Assembly (NCBI GenBank): GCA_963969345.1
Contig: OZ017768.1
Coordinates: forward strand, 7,588,718-7,652,717
Origin: Turbatrix aceti
Lineage: Eukaryota; Nematoda; Chromadorea; Rhabditida; Panagrolaimidae
Direction: 5' to 3'
Length of the DNA: 64,000 nt
The notes below the pieces were generated by a model that was not told the origin of the DNA, searched no databases, and saw only the letters and a list, made by a program, of their open reading frames with translations. Both the position numbers and the translations under genes were made by a program. The first letter of the stretch is position 1, and the number at the start of each line of letters is the position of its first letter. Positions 42,946 to 57,436 of this stretch are shown piece after piece.

Positions 42946-45900
42946 TCGGTCGGTTCCGGTTTTTGGTTTGAGTTTCGCTGTCACATTTTTCATGAAAATT
43001 TTTTTGCAGAAAGATATAAGCAACGTACACAGAAATATTCTTGCGATCTCACCGAACGCAACCAAAACTATTTATCTATGTATGCTTACCTAGGCACTCC
43101 CCCGCGAATTCTGTGTGCATTTCTTATCACAAATTGTATGGCGATTGTCAAAAAAAAAGGCGCGTTCGTGCACCTCGAAAACACCATCATATCACGTAGG
43201 ATGACACATTCGTTGCAGGATTGATTGCACGATGCTGTATCTGTTCTTCGATGTCTAACAATTCCGAACACTGTGCGTCTACCTTTCTGCAAAACACCAC
43301 CTTTGTCTGACATGAGTTGACAAGACGCTCAAATCCTACGTGTTGTATCTGTCGCTCATCGATTGCTACGAGGAAAACGAGGCAAAACGCAGTGACAAGT
43401 TGTCCGTCTGTTCACTTGGCTGTTGATGAACGTGTTTTCGTCGTCGTTGAACGCCGTGCAAATGTTGAATTTTGTTATCTTTGTGCTTTTTGATCCTTTG
43501 AAGTGTTTTTGAATGTGTGATTTTGAAAAGATTGTGTGCTGATTGGGTTAGTCAATTTTTGTGTTTACAGACAGACGCATTCATTATTTGGATTTCTGAA
43601 GCTCCACTTTTTATCGAAAATTTGGAATTTGTCAAAAAAATTTTCTTGATCAAACATAAATTTTTGTGATAAAAATGTCTAAAATTTTAATCGTATCAAG
43701 AAAAGTTTTTTTTTGTAAAACAATTAAATTTAAATTTAAAAATTTACTTCGGATTTTTTTTAATCCAACATTTTTTGGATCAAAATTGATTTTCTCCAAA
43801 AAAAAGTATAAATTTTTTTTTGATTAATTAAAATTTGTTTAATCTAAAAAATTTTTTCAAAACAACAAATTAAAATTTTTTTAATTCATTCAATAATGCA
43901 ACACAAGAATAATTAATTTTTGTTTTTTTGTTTATTTTGTTATAAGTACAAAAAGCACAGGTAAACCCGTAAACACCCATAATCTGCTTGGCACAATTTA
44001 CTGGAGATCGTATTCTGTGGTTTTTGGACAATTTTTCTGTTAAACACGCTTCTTTTGTCTAAAATTGACTTCCTGCACGCAGACAGAGTTCACCAGAGCG
44101 CTCATAAATTTTTATTTCGTGAAAAAAATGTTCATTTTGCAACCAATTTTTTTATTTGAAGAAAAACAGGTCATAAAATTACCGGCAGGTGATGTAACAA
44201 AATAACAAAATATTTAGAAGACAATTTGGAAGAAAAAGCAATTCAAATCAAATGCGATTGATTGTCCATTTGATTTGACGCATCGCATTGCACCTGAATG
44301 CGCGGCGTTAGTCACCTGTCAGGATGAATCGTCTTCGATGCTCGTTGCTCGTTGCATTCCTGCAACCTGGTTGCCATTTTATTCGTACTTTTTGTTGATG
44401 TCTTTCGTTTTTTATTTCTTCTTTGTTTTTTTTGTTCGTCATCGACGGACGAAATCAGTCATCGTCGCGCTTCGCGGTCGAGCAAAGTGATTCAACTCCT
44501 CGATTTCGCGTGTGGCTGATGCGAGTTTTCGGTTCGGTTACGTTGGCTCGAAAAAAAAGGATTCCCATCTGCAGACTCATTTTTTGTTAGGCAGGTTATT
44601 CACGCCGGCGCGTGACTACGTTTGTCACCGGGTTTTTTTTGAACGCTCCAGCCTGTACAGACTGTTTTTTTTTGAATAAAAACAACCTGCGGGAAAATGA
44701 TTCGATTTCATGTTGTGGATGCCGATACATCCTGCATCGGTTTTCTCATCCGAACTGACGTTGATTGATCCGTGACCTTGCCAATTTTACAATCAACAAA
44801 TCGAAAAAAAGCGTACTATGGGAACGTAAAAACTGAAAAAAAAAGAAAAAAATTTTTTTTCACCAAACGTGAATACTTTTCGAAGAAACCCAAAAATTGT
44901 GCTTTAGTCTTTTTGTTTATGAACATATTTGTAGCCCCCTTAAAAATGATAATGAATTCGACTGGTGTAAAAGCTGCTGGCTACGTCTGGTTTTGTTCTT
45001 TCGACATCTTGGAAGTCGTAGGTCACGCAATCCTTGACCATGCATACTTTTTTCGAGTTTTTTAAAACAATGACTTTCTGGGAAACTAATTTTATTGCCT
45101 TTTCACTTGGCTATAAATTAGAAATTCCTTTGAAGTATAAAAATCTCACGCAATACGGTTATTTGTTTTTTCTCGAGTGGAATTTTTTTGTTTGATTGCA
45201 ATTTTTTAACGGTAAATTTTGAAAACGCGTTTTTCAAGTTTGATTTTTTTTGAAATGAAAGAAAAATTATTTTGTAAATAATAAGTTTTACGAAATTTGA
45301 ATAAAAACACGTTTTTTGAAGGCAAAAATTTTTTTTAATTTTTTGAGTTTTTTTGTACTCTGCGATACATGTAATTAGTGTTGTTTTTATATTTTTTGTG
45401 CCTGTCAAAAAAAACTTCCGGTCGATGTCAGCAATGTCAGCCCACCCAGATGACAGACACCCTCGTATAATATTTCCCCCGTGTCCCCGAAGAACTCGAT
45501 CTCTGAACGGTCAATTTCTGTGTGCACTCATCTGAATAAATATTTTATCATCCCAAAAGCCACATAAAACATAAAACATCCAAGAGCACTGAAATAGGCC
45601 GGCTTTGCGCGTCGCACGTCATAACACCCCGCTTATTCTGCTTTTCTGTGCCGTTCTTTGCTTCCACCGTCTTCATTAGCCTCTGTTTGATTTTTTTCTT
45701 TTTTTTTGTTTTTTTTTTATTTCGCCGGGTGCATCCCATGTGGTTTGGCCCCCCTACTTAGCCGTCGAACGCGGCGCGGCGTGTGAATTTCCTCCCCCTA
45801 GTCCAAGAAATCACACAGCTATGACGCGGGCTGCCGGGGGGGGGCTCTGCAGCAATGACGCTTTGCACTGACTCTTCAAAAGGCTTCTTTGACCTTCTTC

Positions 45901-48900
45901 TTTTCAGCAGTTCCGCGTCTTCAATTTTCGATGGGGTCGGTCTTTCGACCAAAAACACACGAACCTCACCGTGGCCATAGTTGTGGTTTCTCTGGCCTCG
46001 GAGCAGTCAATTAAGGCCTGTTGTCGCCGCCAGCATCCTTGCTGCGTTCCTGCGAAGTCATTATGCCATTTTGGCCTTTTTCTGTTTTTCCCCTCAAAAA
46101 AAATCTTGTATTTCGCTGAAAAGCTGCTTTTTTTCTAAGTAAGTAGGCGCTAATACTTTTTTTTGTGGTCCATGAACCGGAGGCCAGACTGGCTGGCTGG
46201 TGTCAGCAGGGAGACCATTTTGGCACTTTGCGTCGGGGCCGAAACCCGTGTGTGTATGTATTGTGGACCTCTGAGGTCTGATGATTGTTCGCTAAAAAAA
46301 TTTTCTTTCGGAGTCCAGCAGAAATTGCATTGTCAAGGACCCTGCACTGCAAGTAGAATTTTTTTGTGCAGAAATAGTTTTTTTCTGTTTTTTTAAACAT
46401 GTTTGGCCATAAAATATTTTTTTACGTTTTTCGCAGTTTAAAATAAAAATTGTTTTTATTACTCTATCATTTATTGTTTAAAATTCATTTTTTAACGATA
46501 AAAATAACTGTCAATAAAAAAATGTGTAAAAATGTCCAACAATATTTTTATAACATTTCTAAACATAAATATATTTTTTAAAACAAAAAAAATAAACTCG
46601 TAATATTATATTAATCGTAATCACCCCCCGTTCTATCTGACGACAATTTTTTGAACCCTGAGGCCAGTTGACTTCCGACTTCCTCAAAGAAGCTCATCTT
46701 CATGTGTTTCCTGGTGTCATTGTTCTCTTATTTTTGCCTTCATTGGCTGGATGACTGAATGACTACGTGCGTTACCCCACGGACTCGCCAGTCGTCCAAA
46801 AAAATAAATAGATATATTTATTGGCGACAATAAACACGGTGGTTTTCTGTTTTTCTGTGCGTACAAAAAAACAACACCGGGCATCACTGTGCTCAGATGT
46901 TTACCACCAGCTTCCCGCTGATTTCTAAACTTCACACGGAGATTTGAAATTTTACAGTCCGTCTCTTCTGTGTTTTCCCATTTTTTTCAAGCAAATGGGG
47001 TGTTTTTTGAACTCACGATTTTTTTCGTTGTTGGAAAACAATTTTTATGTATTTGTTTTTTTATTTATTTTACGAGCAAAAAAATGAGTGAAAAAACTAA
47101 CGTTGTTTTTTTTGTCTCCGAGACCGATGTTGGTCGGTCGGGTCGGGTCGAGACTGAACTCGTGTCTCGAGACAGAGTCCTCAAACGCCTTCGGTCGGTG
47201 GTCTGTTTCGTCACCAGACTTCATAAAACCTATTTTTGAGCTGAATGAGCTGTTGACGATCAAAAGACAATAACCAGCTCGTATAGCTTGTGTACAAAAT
47301 ATTGTTTTTTGGCCATCTTGACAAAGCTTCTGCCTGGAGGTGGTCGTGTTATTGTTGTTGTTGATGCTGGTGCTGTGATGGATTACGTATGTACAGTGCG
47401 TGGGGCTTACGAGTACAGTTTCAGGAGCAGCCGGGTGGTTTAAAAAATTTGAAAAAAAATTTATACGCGAAAAATATTTTTTTAAAGATTTTCTGAAATT
47501 TCTGATTCGAAAAAAACTATTTTTTCGAAATCAATTCGAAATTATTTTTTTTTAATTTTCTAGATTTTCCCATTCAATTCCTAATTTTTGTCCGTTTTTA
47601 TTTTTTTCCTTTGCGTTTGAATAATTTTTATATAACAGTTTTAAAATCATTTAACTTTTTTTCTTTAATTCGCAACTCCAGACGATTATTTCTTTTTTTT
47701 TCATTAATGTTTCCTGAAATTCAGGATTGTTGCTGGGATGTGTGCTTACCCTTCCTCCAAGTGCGTTTGTTTGTTTGTTTTTTAGCCGAGTAATGCTGAC
47801 TTCAAATCTGCTAACTGTGTTGTGTATCTTTCTTCCAACCAACCTTCGCAGACAATTTTTAGTTTTTTTTCGCAAAACAAGTCCATTTTTGTCATCAGAC
47901 CTGCAAACTATTCTGAACCGAGTCCGAGTCCGCGAACGAGAACGAGGTTGATCTATTCATGTTTTTTGTCCCCTTTTCTCTCGATTGCACCGCACCCTCC
48001 AACTTTCCAGCACACCACCGCACACTGCGCTCCCCTGGGAAGGGTACCAAGTGCGCGGGACTCAAAAAAATTGAATACAAATATGACAAAAAAAGAAAAA
48101 GAAAAAAACGAGTATGCACGCACGCATGCGCTAAGCCTCGGGGCTGTTTTTCCGGGATTATAACCACCTGTCAGAACACAACCCGCGAAGGGTAAAGGCG
48201 ATGATCGCGGTTGTATGTCAACTTTGTCTCGTCTCGTCTCGTGTTCTGTTCTGCCTGAACAACAGGCAGAACCGTCATCAATCAATGGAACGACCACGAG
48301 AGCAGATGCTAGCACAACGCCAGGAAAAAAAAAACTGTACCCTGGTGTGTTTTCGTGTGGATGGGTCAGTCAGTCAGGTCGATCGACTGACTGACTGATT
48401 GTAAAAAAAGGCGGGACGATGAAGGGCACCTGTGTGGTGGTGGTGTGCACTTTTGCTCGATGATGGACAGGTAGAAGACGACGACGACAGGTGAACGTCG
48501 TTCGATCACGATGTTCATTTACTTTGATAAAAATCTGACTAATAAATATTTTTTTGTCAAAAACGGACAAAATTTCGAATTGGCAAATTTTTTGTTAGCA
48601 AATGAAAACATTTTCTTTCAGCTCGTTAAGCTGTGATTTATTGTTCCAGTTTTTTTTTGTTTCAAAATATTTTTTCTTGATGCTTTAGTCTGTTTTTAGC
48701 GTTCTGAAAATTGATTTTTTTGAGTTTTAAAATTTTTTTTCGAGATTATTTTTTATTTTTGGTAACAAAATTTTTTCCACGAGTTCAAAAAACCCATGTG
48801 TGCGTGAGAATTAGCCCTGATAAGGAAAAAAAGGCTTGGCCAGACGCAGCATCGCCCGAGAGCAGCACTAAACTTATCAAGTGGAAACAGGTGTTTTGTC

Positions 48901-51900
48901 CCGTGACGTAGCCCATCGCTAGGGCAGGGATGTAAAGCAAGCCTGATCAAATATTTATTAGCCTAACCAGAGGAGGAGAAGCAGCTTTTGAGTGCGTGGC
49001 TTTTCTTCTTTTTCTGTGCGATTACTTTTTTTGTAACATTATTTTTTTTGTGAGTATCTACAATTTGACTTTTTGGTTGATTCTGCCCCAAAAAAAGTCA
49101 TGTTGTCCGAAAAGTGCATTGCATGCATGCATGCATTTTGATGGTTGACGATCCAGTCTACATATCTGTCTGGAGGGGGTTCATCCTCGGATTTTGTAAT
49201 TTCATTGCGATGAAGGACGTCGAAGGGGGATGACGGCACTGGCACTGGCGCGCTGTCTCCCACCCCCTCCTCCGTCATCCGACGGCTAATGCACATCGAC
49301 GTGGACGTGGTCGTGGACGAAACGAAACGACAGACGTCGGAGGGAGGGAAGATTTTGGGGCACCGTTGGGAGGCATTCTGGATGAGCGTATTCAAGTACG
49401 ATTCATAAATTTTTTTGGCATTTCGGGCGATTTTAAAAAAAAATTTTCTTATAAAGTCAATTTTTTTTATACAAAAAAATGTTTTTTTACAGTTGCAAAA
49501 ATATAAAAACCTAAATATTATAATGATTTGTTTTTGCATTTAAAAAAATGCTGAAACAAACCAACATGTCTAACGTTTTTTGCAAAATTCATTGTTTTTG
49601 ACGAAAAATGAAATGTTTTGCTTTTTCAAAAAAAAATCTGTTTGAGATTTGCTCGCTCTTCTGAATTTTTTCTCGTTTCCAAAAAAAATCTTTTATTTGG
49701 ATTGTTGTTTTTTCTTTTTTTTTCTCGTCTGTTTCGCCTACAAAGCACCCGCCGGTTTCGCTCTCGACTTTCGAAGAACTCAGGGAGTTCCCGTGAGTTT
49801 ATTTGTATAATACGTGCCTCTACGACCTCAATTTTTTTTAATTTTTTGCTTACGTGCTTACTGGGAACTTTTAGGACTCTGGAAAACACCTTACTATTTT
49901 TTCTTTGTTTTTCGATGGATTTTAGGGTTTCGTAACTTAATCTGAAATCCAAACAGTATTTTTTTGGATGGATTAGTTTTCAGTTGAAAAGAGCGAGGTG
50001 GTCTTTCTTTCTTTCGTGGACGACCTTTGGTGTCAGATGTTTTTTTGTTTTGCCTAATTCCCTGGGGTTCAAAATTCCGAGAGCGTTAACAACAATGGAG
50101 GAATCGAATCGTTTTTTCATTGTTGTTCTTTCGCGTGACAGAGTTCATTTGAGCTTACGTTTGCGAGGGGGTTGAAGCGGAAGTAATCTTCTGTTGTTCA
50201 TCCGGGAAGTTTTTTTTGCTTGCAGGTATTTTTCTTTGCGCGGGGTTCATTAAAAAAAATTTATCTTTGCTTTTCGTTTTTTTTTCGTTCATTTTTTTAA
50301 ATTGAGAGAAAAAAAACTTTTAACTTTAATTTTTTAAAATTTTGCGCGAAGTAATAACTTTGTTGATTTTTGGTTTTTTCGTTCAATTAGAAAATTTTTT
50401 GAAATTTAAAGTTTAATTTTTTTGTTTTAAAATTGTATGTTTTGAAATTTTTTGTAACCCCGCAAATAAAAAAATGCATTCTACGAAAAAAACGAAAAAG
50501 TTTCCGAGCCCCCCAAAAAAATGCGGAAATAGTTGTTTTACGATGATTGCGTGTGTGCCATCTGGGGTCACGTCCACCACCATTGTTTGCTTAGAATAAA
50601 TTATCGTGAGGCAAAGAAAAACACACAAATTGTAGTTTGGCATTAAACGAAAAGCGAAAAAGGAAAAACAAAAACGAAAACACATTTGGACGAAAAAAAA
50701 GTGTCATTTTACCTTTTTCTTGGAAGTTAGGGAATACTTTTTTTTTCCTGATGTACTTTATTAGTGGCTTACATCATCGCCAGCCCCCACACACCGCCTC
50801 AGGGCATACATACATACATCGACTGACTTTTTGACATCGGACACTCTTAAAAAATTCCTATGAGTGTAAAAAGTCTCAGGAACTGCTGTTCTCTCCGCAG
50901 TAGTCTTTGTTGGGCATTCTGAGTTCTGACTGACTCACCAGGCAGGCAGGTCGTGGCTTACGTCATGCCATCCATGTTCGGGAGGAAATCGGAAGCAGCA
51001 AAAAAATTCTAATTCTAATTCGTGACTTTTTGTAATTTTTTTTTGCTTTGCTTTTCGTTCCTCATTCAAATAAAATAAATATTTTATTTGAATGAGGCAA
51101 AATATTATTCAAAATTCAAGTCATGTAAAAAATTTTGTTGGCACTTTTTTATGCTATCCAGAATTTTTTTTGTATCATAGCTTGTATTGACTTTTTTTTG
51201 CAAAAAATGACGAAGTTCACCTGAGGCAAAAAAAAGTGACGCGATAAATTTTTTCTTTTTTTTGTCAAAAAATTTATTTTGTTGGTTTTTTGGTCTGAGG
51301 GGGAGGAAAAAGTCGGGCATGCATCGAGCAAAAAAAATTATAATAAATTTTTATTTTGTGCCACAAAGTTTTTTTTGGAGTCTAGCGGGCATAAATTACA
51401 GGTGCACGTTTTTTTGGGCTGTCGTTAAAAATCAGCTGGCTGGGCAATATCAGACATGCATGGAGGGGAAAAAAAATTTTTGTATGTAGGGGCTAACATA
51501 AAACATGTGAACATGTGTACCAGCCGGATTTGAAGAGCATGGTGGCCGCGGAGGGTGGTCTAAATACTATGCAAAGTGTGTATTTAGAACTGCTTTGACT
51601 GCATTGATCGGGGGCAGGAAGACTGGCTGGGTTGATGGATGGGTAGACGGATGGATGTTGGAGGGGGGGGGGGGCACTGACGAGCGAACGAGCTACAAGC
51701 AAGCGTCGAGCGTCAATCAATAGAGCGAGCCGGCCAGGACAGGCCCAGGCGGCAGCCCATGCAAGCTCCCAAAGTGGTCATGCATGCCGTTTTGCCCCGG
51801 TTAAATTTATGCTCCACAGCTGCTCTCGTTTGTGTCTGTCTGTGAAATGGTTTTGCACTCTTTAGACTTTTAGGTTTTATTTTGTTTGACTTTTTAGAAG

Positions 51901-54520
51901 GACAGTTGTCGTCTGAAAAGTCAAATTTCACGCAACCACCCAACAAAAAAAGTTTAGACATGCTTTTTCGATTTTCTTATTTTTTCTTACTTACCTGTTT
52001 TTTTTTCACGCGGCGCTGGCACTCAACTCACAGTCGGTTGCGTACACCCCGTGCCTGTGGCAGCCATTTCCTTCACACGTGACCATCATCCAGCCAGTCA
52101 GTCGGTCCACTGCGACTAGTTGCTGCGCGATAACTTTTATTTATTGCCCGCGCATGCGCAACCACAAAAAATATTTATATATATGTATGTATAGAATCAA
52201 TTCCTTTTTTTTCGTCACGGGTTCGTTGCATTTTGATGTTCTAAAGATTTTTTCTTTTTGCATGTACGCGTTCTATTTTTTGCCTACTCTTTGAATTGTT
52301 TACGTTTGTTTCATCAAGTTTTCCGTTTTCCCGCTGTGAAAAGCAAAAAAGTTTGTTGAGAATTGTGTCGACTGGGTTTTTGCCATTTTTTAGAGACTGA
52401 ACTTTGCCGGGAGTCATGTCCAGGAAGACTTTTTTCCTTCCTGGGTTTTCTAGACCGTTAATAACGAGTTTTTTATTCAGAAAAAAATTTTGACATTGGA
52501 AACAATTTTTTTGAAGTGTTTTCCGGCGGGAAAAAAAGTTTACCGTGTGATAAATTTTTTATCGTGTTTTATCAGTTTTTTATGGCAGTAAGAAATTTTT
52601 TTATCTATGTGTCAACAAACTTTTGAGACTAAACTTTTAGTACTTTGACTCTAAAAAGTACCAAAAAAAACGTTTTTTGAGACTAACAAAATTTTTGAAG
52701 TTGTGTGTGCAAACCGAAAAAAATTTTCGTATGATAATTTTTGTACAGAACAATTTTTTGCAATCGTAAAAAAATTGTATGCCCTAAAAATTTGTGATAG
52801 TACATTTTTTGTACTTTGACCCCAACATTTATTATGTACCATCGGATCGCACAACACAAGACCCCGAGCCCGGAGATCGATTGGTTATCAGCACACATGC
52901 ACGCACGGGCAGCCACCACCACCACCATTGCTATCATCATCACCAGCTACCACTTGTCTTTTCGGTGCTTGTTATCAACACCGAACGCTGTAACTGTCAC
53001 TGGCTCTCCTGCCATCGATATTTTTTGGTGACAACTTTTTTTTCTTTTGCTGCTGCGAAGATGAAGAAGAAGAAGAAAATGAAGACGAAGAAAAGTGTCC
53101 AAGACGTGCACCACGCTCATCATCATCATCATCATCATCGTTACATTGACTAAACAGCGACGAAGCGTACGTGTTTGCGTGTTCGGGGACAGGTTGACGC
53201 GTCTCTCCCACTCCCCCAAGCTATTGATCGTCTCTCACGGAGCACACACAAAATCAACGAAATCGACGAAGACGAAAACGAGGAGGCGAGGAGACGAGGC
53301 CGATCACCACTACAAACACAAACACACCGGGTCTCCTGTACCAATTTTTCGAGTTAGAAGGAGTTTAGATAGTTTTCCACTTACACTGGGGCTATAAATA
53401 TCGTACACATATACATATCCACCTGCCCAGGGTCCGAAGTGGTGCGCGGGTAATGGGATGTTTCTCGACCGGACTCAATGGGTATCCCCCCCCATAAATT
53501 GGTTTTGGTTATCGTCGGTCACGCGCGTTCGTTGTTCATTCGTTTTTGCGTTCGACTCTATCGTTTCGTTCCCTGGGGCGACTGGCGATTCTGTCTCCGT
53601 TTCCAACCGGCAGGGTAGCCAGCCCGCATTGATTGAATTACATATACATACTTACCGCCACTACCCCCTCCCCCCCTCTGCAGGGGCCCTGCACTCCAAT
53701 GCTGCCTGCGATTCTGCCGGCGGGGTTGGTTTTTTTTTCAAACCAACCAACCAACGGATTGGATTGGCCCGACAAATTCTTTTTTTGTCAACGCTGGCCC
53801 GGCCGGTGCCTTGTCAGCTGATTCCAACGAACGAACGAACGAACATCCGCCTGGCCAGGCCAGGCAACCGGCGCACGTACGCAAATAAATAAATTTACAC
53901 CCGACTAACGTATTTTTTTTTCAAAATTTAATTTGAACATCCTCCTTCTTTTCCTTCTGGTCTAGTCTGTCTAAGCAACCCCCAAAAACTGTTCAATTAT
54001 TATGAAAACATTTTTTGTCTCGCGTCAAACTTTTACGTCACTTTTTTTTCATCATCCGGCTGGTTGTGCTCGTTGAACCGCGTTCAGCAAAGCCGGGACC
54101 GACTTGTTTACGCGCTCGTTGTTTTTATACAATTGAAACACCGTTTATGGCCGTTGAAAAAAAAAAGTTTACCACCCCCAGGACTCGAACCCTATCCTAT
54201 AGTCCCGTATCATGTGATTTCACCCCTAATTGACCATTTTCCCAAAATTCATCCTCTCAACGCGAAAATTTTTGTTCAGTGTGTTTTTTTGTGTCCACGA
54301 GGTCGGATTTTGTGAATCGTTTACTTTTGAATTCGAATTCATTCATTTCTAAATAGTTCAATTTTGTTTCAGTGGAGCAGCAGAGCACGAAGAAAGATCT
54401 AAATTCGCTATCCACGACCACTCTCTCCTGCGTGCGCCATATTTGCCCGATGTCCGCCCGAAAACGAATCCACAATAACAACTACTACCGATAACAAATA
54501 ATACTACCATACTACAAATC
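42946..54520. other. 11.6-kb gene-poor region
   Basis: No coding exon chain could be supported on either strand. AT-rich tracts alternate with GC-richer islands (44270-44560, 45420-45960, 46160-46300, 47100-47230, 47940-48440, 49180-49380, 50770-50970, 51500-51830, 52850-53020, 53160-53880). Islands contain microsatellite-like words: GACTGACTGACTG (48382), GCATGCATGCATGCA (49119), poly-G (51663), CCACCACCACCA (52914), ATCATCATCATCATC (53118), AACGAACGAACGAAC (53829). It lies upstream of the RING ligase gene and may hold its control elements or unrecognised noncoding genes. Confidence 0.45.
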
Positions 54521-57436
54521 ATGATACTTGAATTTCGTCGAATTTTTGTGTCTTCAATATGTTTTTTCGCACTTGCTGCATCACTGCCAGGCGGAAGCTT
54601 TGATGCACAATATGTCGTCGAAATTGTAAGTTTTGGGGTTTTTTACGATAAAATTATTTTATTTTGTTTTATTTTTAAATATTTTACTGTTTTCCAACGA
54701 AAAAAAACGTGAAATACGGATATGATAGGGAAAATTAACGTTTCTTTATTCATATGTGAATTTCGCGATGACACATGTTGGAGGAACAATTTTTTTTAGC
54801 GATTTTTGTTACTTTTTGACTGATTACTCACCAACGATGAAATTGATCGTAAAACTGTGCAATTTTGTTGTCAATGATGACTAATATCTCGACAGACAGC
54901 GACAGTGCTGAATTTTTATTGCTCATGCATTTGGAATTTTTTGTGAATCTGTTGTTTTTTTAGGCGGCCTAAAATTTTTTTATTATTCGTAATTTTTTTA
55001 ATTGAGCAGATTTTTGGGAAATTTTATGGTGGCAAGTCATAGGAAAAAATCAATCTGCAAATCAATTGCGCAACGCATCGATCCCCGAGATTATCTGATC
55101 ACCAAACAAGTCCCTGACGCAACAAAATGTATTATATTTTTCATCTTTCAGCTCGAGCCTACGGCGATGAATAGCCACCGGTTACTGCGAAAATGCGAAG
55201 CAACGGGTGCGAATTTCGGTGGAGAAGTGCTAGCCTTCAGCTTTCGGGCAACTTCTGCGGGCTGCGCGATAGCCACCGATCCGGTGGACGCGTGCACCCG
55301 AAATGTCACCCTTCCACCCCCGAACGGAACCGAAACCTCCTGCTCGACGTTCTACGCTGTCGTCCCACGAGGTCCATGCAATTTCTCAGAAAAGGCCTAT
55401 TACGTCCAGAACGCGACTCCGACTCCCTACAGCGCGCTCATTGTCTACAACTACCAGGGTAAGCCCATCGAGCCAATGGGTGGCTCGATGTACGCTGACA
55501 AGGTTACGATCCCGGTTGTCATGGTCGAATGGGAATGCATGAACTACCTCCTCCACGAGTTTCCCTACGATCGGGGATACGTCGTCGCAATCAAGGCCGC
55601 TCCCGGGTACTACGACCTCTTCAAGTACCTTGTGCCCTTTGGCGCTGTCATCTCCTTCTGCCTCATTGTACTCCTCATATCTCTCGTCATCCGGGTCTGC
55701 CGCGAGCGAAGACGGCTTGCGCGAAAACGACTTTCAAGGGCTAATCTCAAGAAACTGCCTTTGATCAAGTGGAAGAAGGGCATGTACGAGACCTGCGCTG
55801 TCTGCCTCGAGGATTTCGTCGACAATGAAAAACTCAGACAACTGCCATGCAAGCATCGTGAGTTTTCTTTAAAAAAACTGAATATAAAGAAAGTTATGTA
55901 TAATTACGATAGGAAAAACGATAAAGAAAAGTAACATTTTGTTCATCAGCAAATTTCGCGATGAGAGTAACATTCGTTTTTTGGTGATTTTTGTTACTTT
56001 TTTACTGTAAAATTCGCATTTTTTGTTTATCTTTGATTTTCGCTTTGAGACAACGCTGAAGTAAGATTACTTTTTTCTGTAATTTGTATTACTTTTTACT
56101 GTACAATTGTCACACCTAACCTATTTTTTGATTTTTCAATGTTTTTTGGTGCAAATTAGTTTCCGGATGATTTTTGAAACCCAAAACTTGTCTACTTCCT
56201 CGACCTCCTTTTCCGGGTCATTATTTTTTTTTGTTTTTCAGTGTATCACACTCGATGCGTCGATAAGTGGCTTCTACAGAACCGTAAAGTGTGCCCAATT
56301 TGCAAGAGGAAAGTGGGTCCAAGCAACGGCAGTGACTCATCTGATTCGGATTCCGAACAACCGACCACGACTTCCACAACGTCATCCATCAGCACTGTCA
56401 GTCAGAGTGCGGCTGCTGCCATCGGTACATCCAGCACTCAGCCGATCAGGGATTCTGTACCTCTTCTGAGATACGAGCAGCCGGTATGTTTTTAAAATTA
56501 AAAGTTTTCGATGAAAAAGATGGAAAACGGAGGAAAAAATGCGAAAACTGACTCAAAAACCGTAAAAAAAGTACAAAACGTGTTTAGAGGTTTTTTTCGT
56601 TTCGGGATTTTTTATGAGGGTACGTACGGTATTTTTCTGAACGAAATGTTACTTTGATTACGTTTTTTTTGAACTTTCTTTTTTGGGTTTTTTTCGTTTC
56701 GAGATTTTACTACGGCAATACGGTATTTTTGGGCATGAGCTGTTACTTTGGTTTACGATTTTATGAAACCTTTTTTTGTATGTTTTTCGTTTTGAGATTA
56801 TTTTACGGGTTTACGGTATTTTTTGGAATGAAATTTTAGTTTTTGAATTAGTTTTTTTTGAAAGTTTCTTTTTTTTCACGTTTTTGATGTTTTTTCCGTT
56901 TTCAGATGGCAACGGCCTCGAATGCGTCCGATTATGTACACACAGCCGTCGCTCCTCCCGCGACAGTTATCTCCGGTTCATCACGAGTCATGAGACTACC
57001 GGTACTCGCCCTTCCCCGTTCGAGAACACGCGGTATTCCCCGATCGTCCATCGAAGAGCCCGACGACGTCGACGATTCCTCATCGAACCCCGCCACCCTC
57101 AGCCTGCAGAGCGAGTCAACCCAAGCGACACCCCGCTTCCTCGGTCGCGTGCGATCCGCGTTCCGACGCTTCTTCACCCGAACCGACTACAACCCACACA
57201 CCCGGCTCAACAACGACTTTGGCAGCGTTACCGAAGAAGACGTCGAGCAACAGCACAACCAGCAGATGGACAGCATCACCGAGAGGGAATACCTGGCTGC
57301 GCTCGGCGCCCATGCCGAGTCGACCGGTGACGCCCCAATCATCCGGCAACAACCCGAACCCACCGGCGCTGCCCCCGTCGTCTACGCAGGCATTCCGCCG
57401 AACGACGGCGAAGCAGCTCTCCTCGGACAAGCGTGA
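54521..57436 (+). CDS. PA-TM-RING E3 ubiquitin ligase (RNF13/Goliath type)
   Basis: Membrane-anchored E3 ligase of endosomes or lysosomes. Four exons (54521-54625, 55152-55857, 56242-56483, 56906-57436; phases 0, 1, 0) give 527 aa. Residues about 1-22 are a signal peptide ([18 protein letters not shown]). The luminal protease-associated domain spans roughly 36-190, with [19 protein letters not shown] and [10 protein letters not shown] typical of the family. One TM helix follows ([20 protein letters not shown]), then a basic stretch and a C3H2C3 RING at about 250-292: [21 protein letters not shown], continuing across the intron to [12 protein letters not shown] and CPICK; all eight ligands are present. 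A long Ser/Thr-rich tail may be a regulatory region. The exon 2 to 3 junction restores the H-x2-H spacing, which confirms the splice. Confidence 0.93.

Noticed and set aside
45965..45980. Possible minus-strand first exon ATGGCCACG followed by GTGAGG
   Set aside because: Good start context and donor, but no phase-compatible downstream exon could be found.
54175..54250. Box-B-like GGGTTCGAGTCC on the minus strand
   Set aside because: The flanks do not pair as acceptor or T stems, so no tRNA can be folded.
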